A DNA stretch of 64,000 nucleotides from Enchytraeus crypticus (lineage: Eukaryota; Annelida; Clitellata; Enchytraeida; Enchytraeidae). A program made the position numbers and the translations under genes. Within the stretch, counting starts at the first letter, position 1; each line of letters begins with the position of its first letter. Where the stretch lies: assembly GCA_905160935.1 (NCBI GenBank), contig CAJHZI010000203.1:2016001-2080000 (forward strand). The letters are read 5' to 3'. This document shows positions 12,490 through 23,334 of the stretch, in pieces. The notes under the pieces are model-generated. The model made no database searches. It saw nothing but the letters and a program-made list of their open reading frames with translations, and was not told the origin of the DNA.

Positions 12490-12860
12490 TAGTTTGACTG
12501 TTCGCGCGCAGCTTTTAACTATGATATTGTGTCCAGGGAAGTTTGAGAAACTAACCTATCGACAACTTTTTCACCTGTTCATAACTCTTTACCTTCTAAT
12601 CTCCGCTCTTGTTCTTCTCTTTCTACTTTCACCGGCAATCTTAAGACATATCTTTTCCCACCATAGACATACATGTACTCTATCTATCCTGACAACTTTT
12701 TTATCATGGACTTCCATTTTAGGACCTTACTTCTCCTAGGCACATTTCATTTGCAGATTGCTCTGGGTGAATTTATCTGTAGTGATGTGTGCTGTTGGGG
12801 ATGTCCCTGACATCATTCCTGGATGAGGAAACGGACGTTAAGCCTTTATTAATACTCTAC
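12490..12860 (+). mobile_element. CR1/Jockey-like LINE 3' end
   Basis: It matches 34270-34520 in order: CTCCGCTCTTGTTCTTCTCT, a C-terminal coding end, GGACCTTACTTCTCCT, ATCTGTAGTGATGTGTGCTG and GTCCCTGACATCATTCCTGG. It then adds ATGAGGAAACGGACGTTAAG, the probable true 3' terminus of this family. Confidence 0.75.
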
Positions 12861-12928
12861 TACTGCTGCTGCTGCTGCTGCTACTGCTACTGCTACTGCT
12901 ACTGCTGCTGCTACTGCTACTACTACTG

Positions 12929-12965
<37 letters not shown>

Positions 12966-12968
12966 GAC
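12858..12968 (+). repeat. (CTG/CTA)n trinucleotide microsatellite
   Basis: About 110 bp of CTG and CTA triplets sit directly on the 3' end of the preceding LINE fragment. A poly-Tyr/Cys ORF here is an artefact of the repeat. Confidence 0.9.
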
Positions 12969-13444
12969 TAGAAGAAGAAGAAGAGGCCAATTAAGAAGAT
13001 TTGGAATCCATTAGATTATAGTCTAATGTATCAATCCTATCAATCTATCAATCGATTACATTGCCATATACATGTAAAGCCATATCCATGTTGCTCTCTG
13101 CGGCTTTTACCTTTTATGTCCCAATCATCGCTGCTATGAAAGTCTGCTTAACTTTTAGCAATAGAATCCCGCTTCAGAATCATATTTGTCTCTAATTAGA
13201 TTGATAGATCTTTTCAATTCAGATTTAGTTACCCATCCCTTATTATAACCTTCAAAATCTCTCCCGGCATGAGTGTATCATATACCAATAATAATTCCTA
13301 CAATTTTATTGAAGACATGATATTATGTGAGTATTATGTGACTATGTGACATAGTATAATAGTGAGTAGCTATTTGCAGCCATAAGACAACCCTTTCGGT
13401 GTTGTGCTTCAAATGGATGCTCATATTCCAGAATTGCGAGGTCT

Positions 13445-13990
13445 AGCTGATGTCTTCTCTTCAGTGCACTGCAAGTGGCATGTTCAAGGTACATATTCAT
13501 ACTCAAAGTCTGCTTTCTCGCTCCATAAGAGCACTCCTTAGATCAACAAGTTAATCCCTGTAAAAAGTCTATGCCTTATCCATACCTTATGTAGCCCTTA
13601 GCTTTGGAAAAGTATGGCTTCTGAGGTAGTTTCGCGTTGCTTCCTCAGTTGGGTGGATTAACTACTTCTTAATCCTGGGGGAAAATATGTCTTCGTGTGG
13701 TGGGTCCCCTCTTGCCATATTCAGCTCCTGCCTTAGTCTCCTCTTACGTACACCCAGCAGATTGTTAGCGGATGCCCTATTCTGCAGTGGTCCAACAACA
13801 CCCGAGCACAACATGATGGGGCTAGCTAATGTATAGTTGTGTATTTTTGCACCAGATTTTACCCACTCAGTACAACTGCTGCAGTCTGCATATACATGCA
13901 TACCCCAGTAGGTTCGGAAAGAGACTTGTAGCCACATGAAGATGATTTCTGTGTTTTAGACCAATTGGTCGCTCATACTCCAGACTCGCA
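13445..13990 (-). mobile_element. interspersed repeat family D, antisense copy
   Basis: On the minus strand it contains GGTCCAAAACACAGAAATC, then GGACCACTGCAGAATAGGGC, GTACGTAAGAGGAGACTAAGGC, GGGGACCCACCACAC, and near its end CCTTGAACATGCCACTTGCAGTGCACTGAAGAG. This is the same order as in 62185-62545. The family type is unresolved; no intact ORF is present. Confidence 0.7.
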
Positions 13991-13999
13991 GAGTTCTAG

Positions 14000-14580
14000 C
14001 CGCTACACCCGATTGTGGCTTTATACCACCAGTCTACTTGACCTTCACTATCCAATCAGCGCTACTGTAGCATTTAGAATAGAGCGGCGCTTAATAAATA
14101 TACTAATGATTGTTTAATTAGCCAGACTCGACGCCTTTTCTATATACCTGATTGGCTGATTGATTATATAGTATTCAAAATAGTCAATCATTGCGAACTT
14201 AATTTACTTGTTACACATCCACCTTCTTTAGATTTTCCTAAATCTGCTTCATGATCAGCTGAGTGTCGAATCTCGAAAAAACTGAAAAAGGAATCAATGA
14301 ATGAGCTCGCATCTTGCCGAGCTTACGCTAATCTCGTTTGATTAACTGTTGATTAATTGTACATCAGACTGTGTTCATATCACATCGTCTCGTGTTGCTT
14401 GTACAATGTTCATGACATTCCCGTCTACTGGGATGAAATGTATAAGTCATATATTTTAAAAATTTGTCTACTCACCCTTTCGATGATTAATAAAAATTAA
14501 TATAATGAAAAAACTATGTTACTACCAAATTGACTGATTAATTTATTAATTCGATTATTAATTTATTAATCTATCCTTGT
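14000..14580. other. no gene seen
   Basis: AT-rich unique sequence with only short ORFs. Confidence 0.5.
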
Positions 14581-14584
14581 TGTG

Positions 14585-14832
14585 TCCGGGTTGTTTGAAG
14601 AATTGACTAACCGGACTGCACGTGTCGTAGAAGGCGACTCGTTAGAAAGGGCATTCGGTTGGTGAGCGCTTAGGCTCCATAAATTGCTACACCAATTTTA
14701 ACAAATGGAAAAAGTCTCAAATAGGGGTTTGGTTGATGGTGTGGTGTAGGACAGAGAGGATTCGAGACAGTCTATTTGCATCCCGACCCTGGTTAAACCG
14801 GGATTCATGGGAGGATGATGATGATGATTATT
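14585..14832 (+). mobile_element. interspersed repeat family G
   Basis: It carries GGACTGCACGTGTCGTAGAAGG, TAGGCTCCATAAATTGCTAC, CATCCCGACCCTGGTTAAAC and GGGATTCATGGGAGGATGATG, ending in (GAT)n. Related copies lie at 37690-37865, 55970-56125 and 59480-59540, with an antisense copy at 63885-64000. Confidence 0.75.
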
Positions 14833-15257
14833 ATTCATTAATAATTATTGCTTGATTCTATTTGAACCAGTTATAAGAAGTTTATACTCAAGGTGACGTC
14901 TTCAAGTCTGCGCTAATGTCAAGAATGTCGTATGCTAAATTCTGAATTTATTGAAACGATGAAAAAAATCAACGAATACGCCTATCCATATATAAATATA
15001 CATGAATTATTCAGCATAATTATGTGTAGAATTGGATTATGAATTATCGCTAAAATTTACATGAAGAAGAGACATCAGATACCAAAGTTATAGAAAATGT
15101 TCTGTAGGGAGTCAAGTTTTTTTGACGCAGTCTTGTATGGATTATATTATATATCATTATTATTATTTATATTATAAGACATTGCATGTCAACAACAAAC
15201 ATACTGTGCTCTGACATCTGGTGAATAACTGATAATATTCTATTTCTCTCCTAAACT

Positions 15258-15259
15258 CA

Positions 15260-15325
<66 letters not shown>

Positions 15326-15402
15326 ACACACTCTCTCTCTCTTTTCACTTCACTTCTCTTCTCTCTCTCACACACACACGCACATCCTCTCTCTCCCTCT
15401 CT
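15258..15402 (+). repeat. (CT)n microsatellite
   Basis: Interrupted CT repeat, with CA-rich segments near 15325 and 15370. Confidence 0.95.
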
Positions 15403-15614
15403 TCTTAGTGTTCTGTGAACTGACAAGTCAGAGTTAAATGTACTCATTTCTATTCATTGTCTACTTTCATACAAAACAAACATATAACATCGCTCTTCAA
15501 TATAACATCGCTCAATCAGCCGGTGACATTACGAAGATTTGCTATGCTAGTCCGTTAACTAGTGAGCCTTGAACGTGACTAACATACTACTCTGATATGG
15601 TTACTATGCTGGTT

Positions 15615-17550
15615 CTTTTTAGCTAAAAAATCTTGGATCACAAGCGAGATGCTAGACAAAATGGATGAAAGGAGGAAATGGAACAGTATCGACACCAGTC
15701 ATGGCCGAAGGAAATGTAGAAGCTTAAACAGTAAACTTAGAAGAATTACAGACAAAGCAAAAGATCATTGGTGGAGTGAAAAGTGTGATGATTTAGCAGA
15801 ATATGAAAGAAGAGGGAGGTCGGATCTGTTATACCAGGAAGTCAGGATATTAACAAGAACCGATAAGAAAAAGCAAGGAGATGCAAAGAACATTAGTATA
15901 ATGGATAAAGATGGGGAATTGAAGACTGAGCTGGAAGAAGTAAAAGAAAGATAGAGAGAATATGTAGAGGAATTGTGTGATAAGGCTGGGAAACCAGTTC
16001 AAGATGATTTTAAAATAGAAGAAGAGAATAACCTAGAAGAAAATAAAAGGGACCCCGATTTAATGAAGGAGGAAATTTATTCTGCAATTAACAGTATGAA
16101 GAAGGGGAAGGCAGCCGGAATAGATGAAATCCCAGCAGAATTCTTGAAAAAGTTGGAAGGAGAAACACTCAAAAAGTTAATGGAGGTATGTATGGAAGTG
16201 TACAGTACAGGTATTTGGCCAGACGACTTTACCAAGTCAGTGATGATTCCAATTCCCAAAAAGCCAATGCTGTGGAATGTTCGGAATACAGAACAATCAG
16301 CTTAATACCTCATGCATCGAAGATCTTATTAAAGATAGTAAATAATCGCATTCAGTCGAAAGCAGAGATGATACTGAGCAAGACACAATTTCGTTTTAGG
16401 AAAGGATGTGGCACAAGAGAAGCAATAGGAGTAATGCGGGTTCTTTGCGAAAGAAGCTTAGAATCTTGAATGACGTTTTTGTATGCTTTGTAGACTTCGA
16501 GAAGGCCTTTGACAGGATTGATTGGATAACGATAACGAAAATCTTAAAAAGAATAGGAATTGACTGGAGAGATAGACGACTAATTTTGAACTTGTACATG
16601 AATCAAAGAGCAGTAATCAAAATCCAACAAGAATACTCAGAAGAAGGTGAAATATGACGTGGAGTAAGACAAGGTTGTAGCATTTCGCCGCTGCTGTTTA
16701 ACATTTACGCTGAGGCAATGATGGAGGAAGCCATGGAAGACTTGGAAGAAGGAATAAAAGTAGGAGGGAATTTGTTACAAGATGTACGATTTGTAGATGA
16801 CCAAGGAATGGTAGCGGGCAGCGAGATTGGATTGTAAAAGATAATGGATAGGCTGAATGATACGCCCCTAAGATATGGCATGAAGATTAATATAAAAGAG
16901 ACCAAGGTTATGAGAGTGTCCAATAATAAAGGTGAAATTAATATCACAATAAATGGTACGAAATTGGAACAGGTAAGGAGTTTCAAATATTTCGGTCATA
17001 CTATAACCGATAATGGGAAATGTGAGACGTAAGTATGCAGTAGGATTGCACAAGCAAAAGCGGCCTTTGGTAGTAGAAAAGAACTATTAACAAAAAGTCT
17101 AAAGAAAGACACAAAGATAAAGATAGCGAAAAAGTTGGTTTGGACCACGCTATTGTATGAATGTGAAACATGGACCTTAAGGAAGGAAGATATTAGGAAA
17201 TTGGAGGTATTGGTTATGTGGATTTGGAGAAGAATGGAGAGGATTAGCTGGACTCAAAAAGGTTACAAATGAGGAAGTCCTGGAGAGAGTTGGCACAGAT
17301 AGACAGTTGATAAATGTATTAAGAAATAGGAAGAAGAGAAGGATAGGCCACATTCTAAGGGGGGAAGGTCTATTAAAAGAGGTCATAGAAGGTAGAATGG
17401 AAGGAAAAAGAGGCAGGGGCAGGCCGAGATTAGGTATGTTAGATGATTTAAAGACCCACTCATATGTGGAAATGAAGAGGAAAGCGGAAGACAGAGAAGA
17501 GTGGAGGCGTTATGTACCATTGACCTGCCAGTAGGCAGTGCACTAAGAAA
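15615..17550 (+). pseudogene. 5'-truncated, degenerate non-LTR retrotransposon with reverse transcriptase
   Basis: This is the longest LINE in the window. In order on the plus strand: a basic pre-RT linker; the RT fingers motif KKGKAAGIDEIPAEFL (about 16102); palm motif A FVDFEKAFDRIDW; RGVRQGCSISPLLFN; a decayed palm motif C, FVDDQ, where FADD or YADD is expected (about 16790); SFKYFGHTITDNG; and a Cys-containing C-terminus with WIWRRMERI and GHILRGEGLLKEVI. Reading is broken by an in-frame stop near 15952, frameshifts near 16260-16410, stops near 16656, 16836 and 17031, and a frameshift near 17270, so it is dead. The 5' endonuclease part is missing. The tail has ACCTGCCAGTAGGCAGTGCACTAAG. 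The style of the C-terminal region suggests an RTE/CR1-related lineage, but the clade is not resolved. Confidence 0.88.
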
Positions 17551-18490
17551 TGGTTATTATTACTCTATGACATTATATGGATACTAATACTCTTCTTAGC
17601 GTTTACTCGCCTCTTGGTTCTATGTAGTTAAATATAATAGCTAATTACGTCTATCTACAGTTACTGAACACATGACAGGATGACCTTTGGAACAGTGAGA
17701 CTGTTAAAGATGGTTGCACTTGGAAAAAGTAGCATTAGAAATAGTTGCAATAATCTATGAATCAATATCAATCAATAAAAATTTAATATCCGGTTACTCG
17801 CCACAAGGCAATGTCAGAGACGCAATTGAATCAGGAATGACAGTATTATAACAACGGGATAAACTCTCAGGTTGTTTCTCGTTGTTTTTTCATTTTCAAA
17901 GGCAATTATTACATACAACAACGTAAATATTCAATATAAACGAAACAACAAAGTATACTGTTACTGTTATCCATGACATCATCAAGTAATATGAACAAAT
18001 TAGCTAGGCAGACGAGTAAAATATAATCAATGATGCCAATCCAAAATACAGAAAATTAGTTCAATGAGAGGTGTAAATGTTTGTGTATAATTTAAGTGTT
18101 TTAGAATTCTGTTTACAAATCAATCAAACAATCAATCAATCAGTCAACGTACAATCAGTAAGACATTCAACCATATCATAACGTCGTCCACTCATTTAAA
18201 AAAGTTAATTTACCAGATTTAATAGAGTAAAATATGTTTAACGCCCTCTTCCGCATTCCAGATTGAGGCTAAATACAACAGCGTATGAATTATGAAGAGC
18301 AAATAACACACACTAGCTTATGTTTCAAACAAAAGAGCACTGAGGATTTAAAGTTATCTTCTTCAGAACACTTTAACCATTCATTAATCAATTTATTTAT
18401 TTTCGTTAGCATAACAAATTGACGGGTTAGTTTTTAGTCTATTCTGTTATGCACAGATAGAATTATAGAGACAAGTAAAAAAGTAAACAG
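17551..18490. other. no gene seen
   Basis: AT-rich DNA without recognisable coding or repeat structure apart from short CAATCAAT runs at about 18120-18140. Confidence 0.5.
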
Positions 18491-18715
18491 GCATTATAGT
18501 GAAATGATCAACTTTGTTGATGTCTATCACTTTTTAATACCACGTGTTAAATCCGTTAGGCAATTTAGTCCATTTTTTGTATAACCAGTCCAGTGAATGT
18601 CCGAGATTTTACTCTCAGACCAGCGCGGCTAGGATTCGAACCCACGAGAGTTCAATTCACCTCAGGATCTGTCATTTAAAACTTCATGACGTTATCCCTA
18701 CGCTATTAGGACATT
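18491..18715 (-). mobile_element. tRNA-derived SINE, family B, in 3' flank of the LRR gene
   Basis: On the minus strand it reads TAGCGTAGGGATAACGTCATG (A-box-like), then GTGGGTTCGAATCCTAGCC with a perfect B box, CTGAGAGTAAAATCTCGGAC, and a tail ending ATCATTTCACTATAATGC. It lies 33 bp beyond the LRR gene's stop in the same orientation, so the mRNA may carry it. Confidence 0.85.
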
Positions 18716-18748
18716 CAAAGTAAAAGGTATCAAGGCATCAAAGAAGAA

Positions 18749-21700
18749 TTATAAATCAGTACTTTTTCTGGCAGATATTTGATGTCGAACTTTATTAGAC
18801 GTGTTATCATACAGTCCATTGTCAAATCCTGGCTCCATTGAATTCGCTGAACTCTCCCTCTGTAACCCCGGCTGCACTAACGCCATATTTTTTGGAGGCG
18901 GGGTGGGCTTTAAACTTTTAACTGGTCCTGACGACGGAGTTGAACTTTTTAAGGATTCATTAGGTCGGTCGCCCGAATCTCGAATATTCTTCGGTTTAAT
19001 ATTTCCAGAATTTATTATATCTGACCTCAATTGGACAGAACTGTCTGACAGGGGAACGTCATATGGGCTAACAGAACTTCTGATTTGATAGTTCGAAGCA
19101 TCTACAGTCTTGCTCGGCCTTTCTTCCTTTGAGGCTGATTTCGGATTACCTTCGTCACAATGCACCGGGATTTGTACACACGGCTCATTCGCCCCACTGC
19201 TTGAGCGACCTGTAGGATCATACGACGGGTTACTCACTTGATTTCTCTCTTCCCTTTTCTTAACTTTAGCGTATTCTGGGGCTACTTTCACGGACCCACT
19301 ATTGCCACTGACAGGGCCTGTGGGCACATCGTGGGATTCTCTACCGCTGTGGGTGACATCAGGCTGTACACTCCTGAGCTGAGATACTGCATGTGGCGAC
19401 ATACCGGGAGAGCTTATCGGCGGTCTACCAGCATGAGAACTGACTCTAGGATCATTGACATTAGACTGTCGCACTTGATGCGGCAGATTAGACTGTCTCA
19501 CTCCACCTGGAGCAGGAAAACTTTGATTTCCAACTAATCTCATTTCAGTAGTCTGCTTCGCCGAATCAAGTTGTGGATTATTTCTAACGTGACGTCCGGT
19601 ATTAGGCTGTCTCACTGACCCCGGTCTGATAGCCTGGTTACTTGCCTCTTCTAGTCGCTTTACAGATTTCCTACCAGGCAGCGTCGAGTGAGCTCGAAAA
19701 TACTCGTCCGGTATCTCTTCGTAAACATGTTTGTCTGTCATTGAGATCTGATTGAGGAATGGCATTGAGTTTCCAGCTGATTTCATCGATGCTCCCCTAG
19801 TCCTTCGAAATCCTCCATTACTAACATCAAGATCAAGGTCGTTCAAACTGTTTGTGCTATTAGTTAGAAGATGGACCAATCGAAATCGCTCTTCATCAGA
19901 CATCTGCTCCAGTGTTTGAGCGATCATCGCGTTTTGAGGACTCATGTTTGGCGATGTTTCCTCAGGTGATCTCAACCAATCCGCATCCTCATCTCCCATC
20001 ACTGCAGAGCTGGTCTTGATGAACCTCTTCGTCTTGCCTCCCGCTTTGGGAGGTGCAACGATCTTGGGGTAGGACTGACTTCTGGATGATCTCACCACTA
20101 ATACACAGATAATGAAAACTAGCAGCAGCAGAGCTACCCCTGCTCCAACAGAAATTCCAATAATGACTTGGGTTGATAGCCCGCCTGCCTGAGCGGCCGG
20201 TACGGTAGTGGTAGCATTCACACAGTCGCCCACTAGCACACCATTCTGCATCACATTTACGCAAATCGTATACGTTGTGCTAGACTGAAGATCTGTTATA
20301 ACAAAGCTGTCCTCATCTGCTGATAGGGTTGTTTCAGTCCAGGCGTCTGAATTATGAAGCACGCGATACGTTAGGAAGAATTGTGGTTTACCAGTCACCT
20401 CAGGCGAAGATGTCCAAGTTATGGTAAGGCTATCCCAACCAATGGTTTCAACATGTATCACGATGGGTTTATCACCAGAAAAATCCGGTAGAAAACTTTC
20501 ACACTGAGGCGCAGTAGTTGGACAGTTCGCGAAAGTACTTTCTGGAAGACTTTTAAATTCTCTTCCATCGTCGCATTTCCACAAAACCGGTCCCTGGTAA
20601 CGCTTCAAAGCGTCATACAACCACTTCAAAGAACAATCACATTTCAAAGGATTGTTATTTAGCCCTAGTTGAGAAAAATCTATGTTTTTGAATTCGTAAA
20701 ATACGCAGGAATCAAGCGTCGAGATACTGTTACCATTCAATGAAAGTCTAATCAAGCTGTACTGTAATCCAACTAGATTTTTCTGTTTAACTTCTGTGAG
20801 AGCATTGGCAGTCAAGTCTAAATTCTCTAAACGATTCGTATGCATGAACATAAATTCTGGTATTACTTTAATCCCACAACTTGATAGTACCAGGTTCTTA
20901 AGAGCCGTTAGGTTACTAATGGCTGTCCATTGGGTATCACTACTAAACTCAACGCCTTTCAGGCTCAGGGTCTGCAAGGTGTCCTTCTGTGCTGCAAAAA
21001 TCCCGTCTGCCAGTCGCAAGCCTTGAATGTCGTTCATCTGAAGGTCATGAAGTTGTGTGAGAGCAGAAAATGTATCAGATGGTAACTCTTTGAGTGGATT
21101 CTTACTCAGATCCAGAAATATCAATGAATTTCTCATAGAACGATACGCCATTCGAGTTAACGATGATATTCTATTCTCCTGGATGTCTAGCACTCGTAGA
21201 TTCCTCATTTCAGAAAGAAATCCATCAATAGACGTGATTGAATTGCCCGATATGTAAAGCTCTTGAAGAGACTGCAAAACTTCCAAGGCATTTAAACTGC
21301 TGTCTGGAATGTGACAGTACTTTAGACTCAGAACTCGAATCTTATTTTCGAGTCCTTTGAATGCAGTAGCCTCTATTTGTGAAATTGGATTAAAAGATAG
21401 ATCCAGTATTTCTAACCTATTCAGTCCAGAGAACGCCTCACTCGCTATTGTTCTAATATTGTTCTGATTCAGTTTTAAAACAGATATATTTCCTACAGCA
21501 GTTGTAAACAAATCTGGGACTTTAGAGAGTTTATTGTTACTGAGATCCAACTCTTGAAGTTTGGCAAGATTTTTAAGATCTGAGGCTCGAATTTGCTCCA
21601 GCAGTCCATCCACTATACTCAGCTGTCTCAGCTCAGTGAGAGCGTCAAAAGCTGACGGCGTTATGTATGCCTGACCGAATTTCTCAATCTCCAGAACATT

Positions 21701-22141
21701 GAGCTTGGTAAGGATTGACCATGAGTCCACGGGAAGCTCAACACCTGAATCCATTGTCAACAACAATTCCTCCAGTACATCCTCCAGACCTCTAAAGGCA
21801 TCTCGAGAGATTTCAGAAACAAAATTTTTGAGCAGAACGATTCTCGTGAACTTCATTCCATGAAAGGCGTCATCTGAGAGATTTGAGATCTGATTTCCAT
21901 CGAGGTTGATCTCATAAAACGTGATGGCCGGGAGATCCTGGAACCTCGGGACTTGGGTCAGTCCTTGACTCCTACAGTCTATGTAGATTCCCTGGGATAG
22001 TTTCGACTCGCAAGTGCACTGAGCAACCCCATAGCAGTATCCTTCTGCTAGGCGGGAGAGTTGCCATAGCAACAGTATCCATAGAAACAGCAAATTTAGT
22101 AAATAACGTTTGCGAAACAGGATTGCAAATGGTTTCTTCAT
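18749..22141 (-). CDS. LRR-FN3 single-pass transmembrane receptor/adhesion protein
   Basis: The 1130-aa product is encoded in one exon. A hydrophobic signal peptide (about 1-34) is followed by a Cys-rich LRR N-cap (CYGVAQCTCE..DC) and roughly fifteen leucine-rich repeats to about residue 490. An LRR C-cap begins at C501 (CDCSLKWL...KCDDG...C). One fibronectin type III domain (about 562-650) precedes a transmembrane helix (about 659-682). The ~450-residue cytoplasmic tail carries tyrosine motifs: Y807 in YEEIP (Src-type SH2 site), Y957 in YAKV, Y1027 in YDVP (Crk-type), and Y1111 in YDNT (Grb2-type YxN). It also has a Pro-rich KPTPPPK and ends STDL, matching a class I PDZ ligand. The architecture resembles LRFN/LRIT-like neuronal and adhesion proteins, but vertebrate members usually have an Ig domain between the LRR and FN3 regions, and none is seen here. 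A splice acceptor 26 bases upstream of the ATG suggests a 5'UTR intron. Ligand and tissue are unknown. Confidence 0.9.
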   Translation of the reverse strand: MKKPFAILFRKRYLLNLLFLWILLLWQLSRLAEGYCYGVAQCTCESKLSQGIYIDCRSQGLTQVPRFQDLPAITFYEINLDGNQISNLSDDAFHGMKFTRIVLLKNFVSEISRDAFRGLEDVLEELLLTMDSGVELPVDSWSILTKLNVLEIEKFGQAYITPSAFDALTELRQLSIVDGLLEQIRASDLKNLAKLQELDLSNNKLSKVPDLFTTAVGNISVLKLNQNNIRTIASEAFSGLNRLEILDLSFNPISQIEATAFKGLENKIRVLSLKYCHIPDSSLNALEVLQSLQELYISGNSITSIDGFLSEMRNLRVLDIQENRISSLTRMAYRSMRNSLIFLDLSKNPLKELPSDTFSALTQLHDLQMNDIQGLRLADGIFAAQKDTLQTLSLKGVEFSSDTQWTAISNLTALKNLVLSSCGIKVIPEFMFMHTNRLENLDLTANALTEVKQKNLVGLQYSLIRLSLNGNSISTLDSCVFYEFKNIDFSQLGLNNNPLKCDCSLKWLYDALKRYQGPVLWKCDDGREFKSLPESTFANCPTTAPQCESFLPDFSGDKPIVIHVETIGWDSLTITWTSSPEVTGKPQFFLTYRVLHNSDAWTETTLSADEDSFVITDLQSSTTYTICVNVMQNGVLVGDCVNATTTVPAAQAGGLSTQVIIGISVGAGVALLLLVFIICVLVVRSSRSQSYPKIVAPPKAGGKTKRFIKTSSAVMGDEDADWLRSPEETSPNMSPQNAMIAQTLEQMSDEERFRLVHLLTNSTNSLNDLDLDVSNGGFRRTRGASMKSAGNSMPFLNQISMTDKHVYEEIPDEYFRAHSTLPGRKSVKRLEEASNQAIRPGSVRQPNTGRHVRNNPQLDSAKQTTEMRLVGNQSFPAPGGVRQSNLPHQVRQSNVNDPRVSSHAGRPPISSPGMSPHAVSQLRSVQPDVTHSGRESHDVPTGPVSGNSGSVKVAPEYAKVKKREERNQVSNPSYDPTGRSSSGANEPCVQIPVHCDEGNPKSASKEERPSKTVDASNYQIRSSVSPYDVPLSDSSVQLRSDIINSGNIKPKNIRDSGDRPNESLKSSTPSSGPVKSLKPTPPPKNMALVQPGLQRESSANSMEPGFDNGLYDNTSNKVRHQISARKSTDL

Positions 22142-22185
22142 TGTTTATAAATATTTTAGTAACCTATCTGAAAACAACATAAACA
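22142..22185 (-). promoter_or_regulatory. 5'UTR segment and splice acceptor of the LRR-FN3 gene
   Basis: Read on the minus strand, TTTATGTTGTTTTCAG followed by ATAGG is a good acceptor, placing the exon edge at 22167, 26 bases before the ATG. The promoter would lie further upstream and was not identified. Confidence 0.45.
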
Positions 22186-22554
22186 TCAACCATTTATCAT
22201 TCTTCAGGTAGAAATAATGTAAATGATATTTCTACATTAAAATCTATGCGTCATCTAAGGTGCGCAACTAAAATGCTAGTATAAATTTAAATAAAATTAA
22301 ATTTAATGAATTCAATATTTTTATTTAATTAGGAAACTGATATATAACTTATTGCGATATATGTCTTTACCTTTTAACTACTGCATATAGATTAATTAAG
22401 ATAGTTAAATATGTATATTTAATTAATAGATCAAAATATTATCCCATCACAGAGTTAAATGAAAATAACCGATGTGAAAATTGGTAGCGTTTAGAAACTA
22501 AATGACAACAATAACTATCTTCTTTTCTTTGGACTGGCTTTCTGGATTTTGGAA

Positions 22555-22670
22555 TTTGCACTGTTTTGGACCTTCTTTTTGCTCAAAGGCTTGGATCTCT
22601 CTCAATAGTGCTCGATGTTGGCATGGACGATGGTAGCACTCTAATTGTTATTATTATGCTACAATTCACA
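22555..22670 (+). mobile_element. truncated LINE 3' end (Jockey/CR1-like, family F)
   Basis: GAATTTGCACTGTTTTGGACC, CAATAGTGCTCGATGTTG and GTAGCACTCTAATTGTTATTATT match the end of the longer copy at 41090-42075. Confidence 0.75.
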
Positions 22671-23095
22671 CACATTTTAACTTATAACTTAACTTTGTTG
22701 AGAAATAATAATTAAAATTTAGATCTAAAATCTTTCACTAATCAGCAAAAGGATGAAATACCCCAGCCAATTTACATGCACATCGATCTGCAATCAAACG
22801 TATTTACTTAATGCTATGTCTGAATTTAAAAGACATTCACGGAGACACATTATCAGTGCCGGATTTAGACTTCGGGAGACGAAGCACTTGTGAAAGTGGG
22901 GCCCTCGAAAAATCTCTCAACCCTAAACATTAACCCCCTATGGCCTGAATTATGATTTACTAGATATAACAAACAATCAGCCACAAATAGATACAAAATA
23001 CAGTGATAAGATAATGCAAAATAATTCAAAATTGTTCACATGTACTCAGTCCGGAAGCAGGATTGTATACATGTATGTCTATATAATAAATATCT

Positions 23096-23330
23096 AAGCT
23101 TAGTGTAGTAATTTGCCTATAACCTATTATGCATGGTTAATCATGGATAATGCCCTCTACTGCATGGATAATCTTTAGACAACCAATAAATTCCAAGCAT
23201 GTCTGTAATTGGATAAATATTATTTCTTTGCCAAAAATTATAGTATTTATGAATAGCTTAGTGTAGTAATTTTGCTATAACCTACAATGCATGGATAATT
23301 ATGGATAATGCCCAGTACTGCACGGATACA
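23096..23330 (+). repeat. direct duplication, ~75-bp copies
   Basis: AGCTTAGTGTAGTAATTT, CTATAACCTA, ATGCATGG and GGATAATGCCC occur in the same order at about 23096-23170 and 23257-23330, with few differences. Confidence 0.75.
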
Positions 23331-23334
23331 ACTT

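Noticed and set aside
12789-12971. Poly-Cys/Tyr ORF
   Set aside because: CTG/CTA trinucleotide repeat attached to a LINE tail.
13662-13937. 91-aa minus-strand ORF
   Set aside because: It translates the interspersed family D repeat, whose other copies have stops in this frame.
13400-13990. Host gene with splice sites
   Set aside because: The same sequence order recurs at 55.8 and 62.2 kb as a dispersed repeat.
19989-20264. Overlapping minus-strand ORF within the LRR-FN3 gene, and several plus-strand ORFs across it
   Set aside because: Alternative-frame shadows of a strongly supported 1130-codon CDS.
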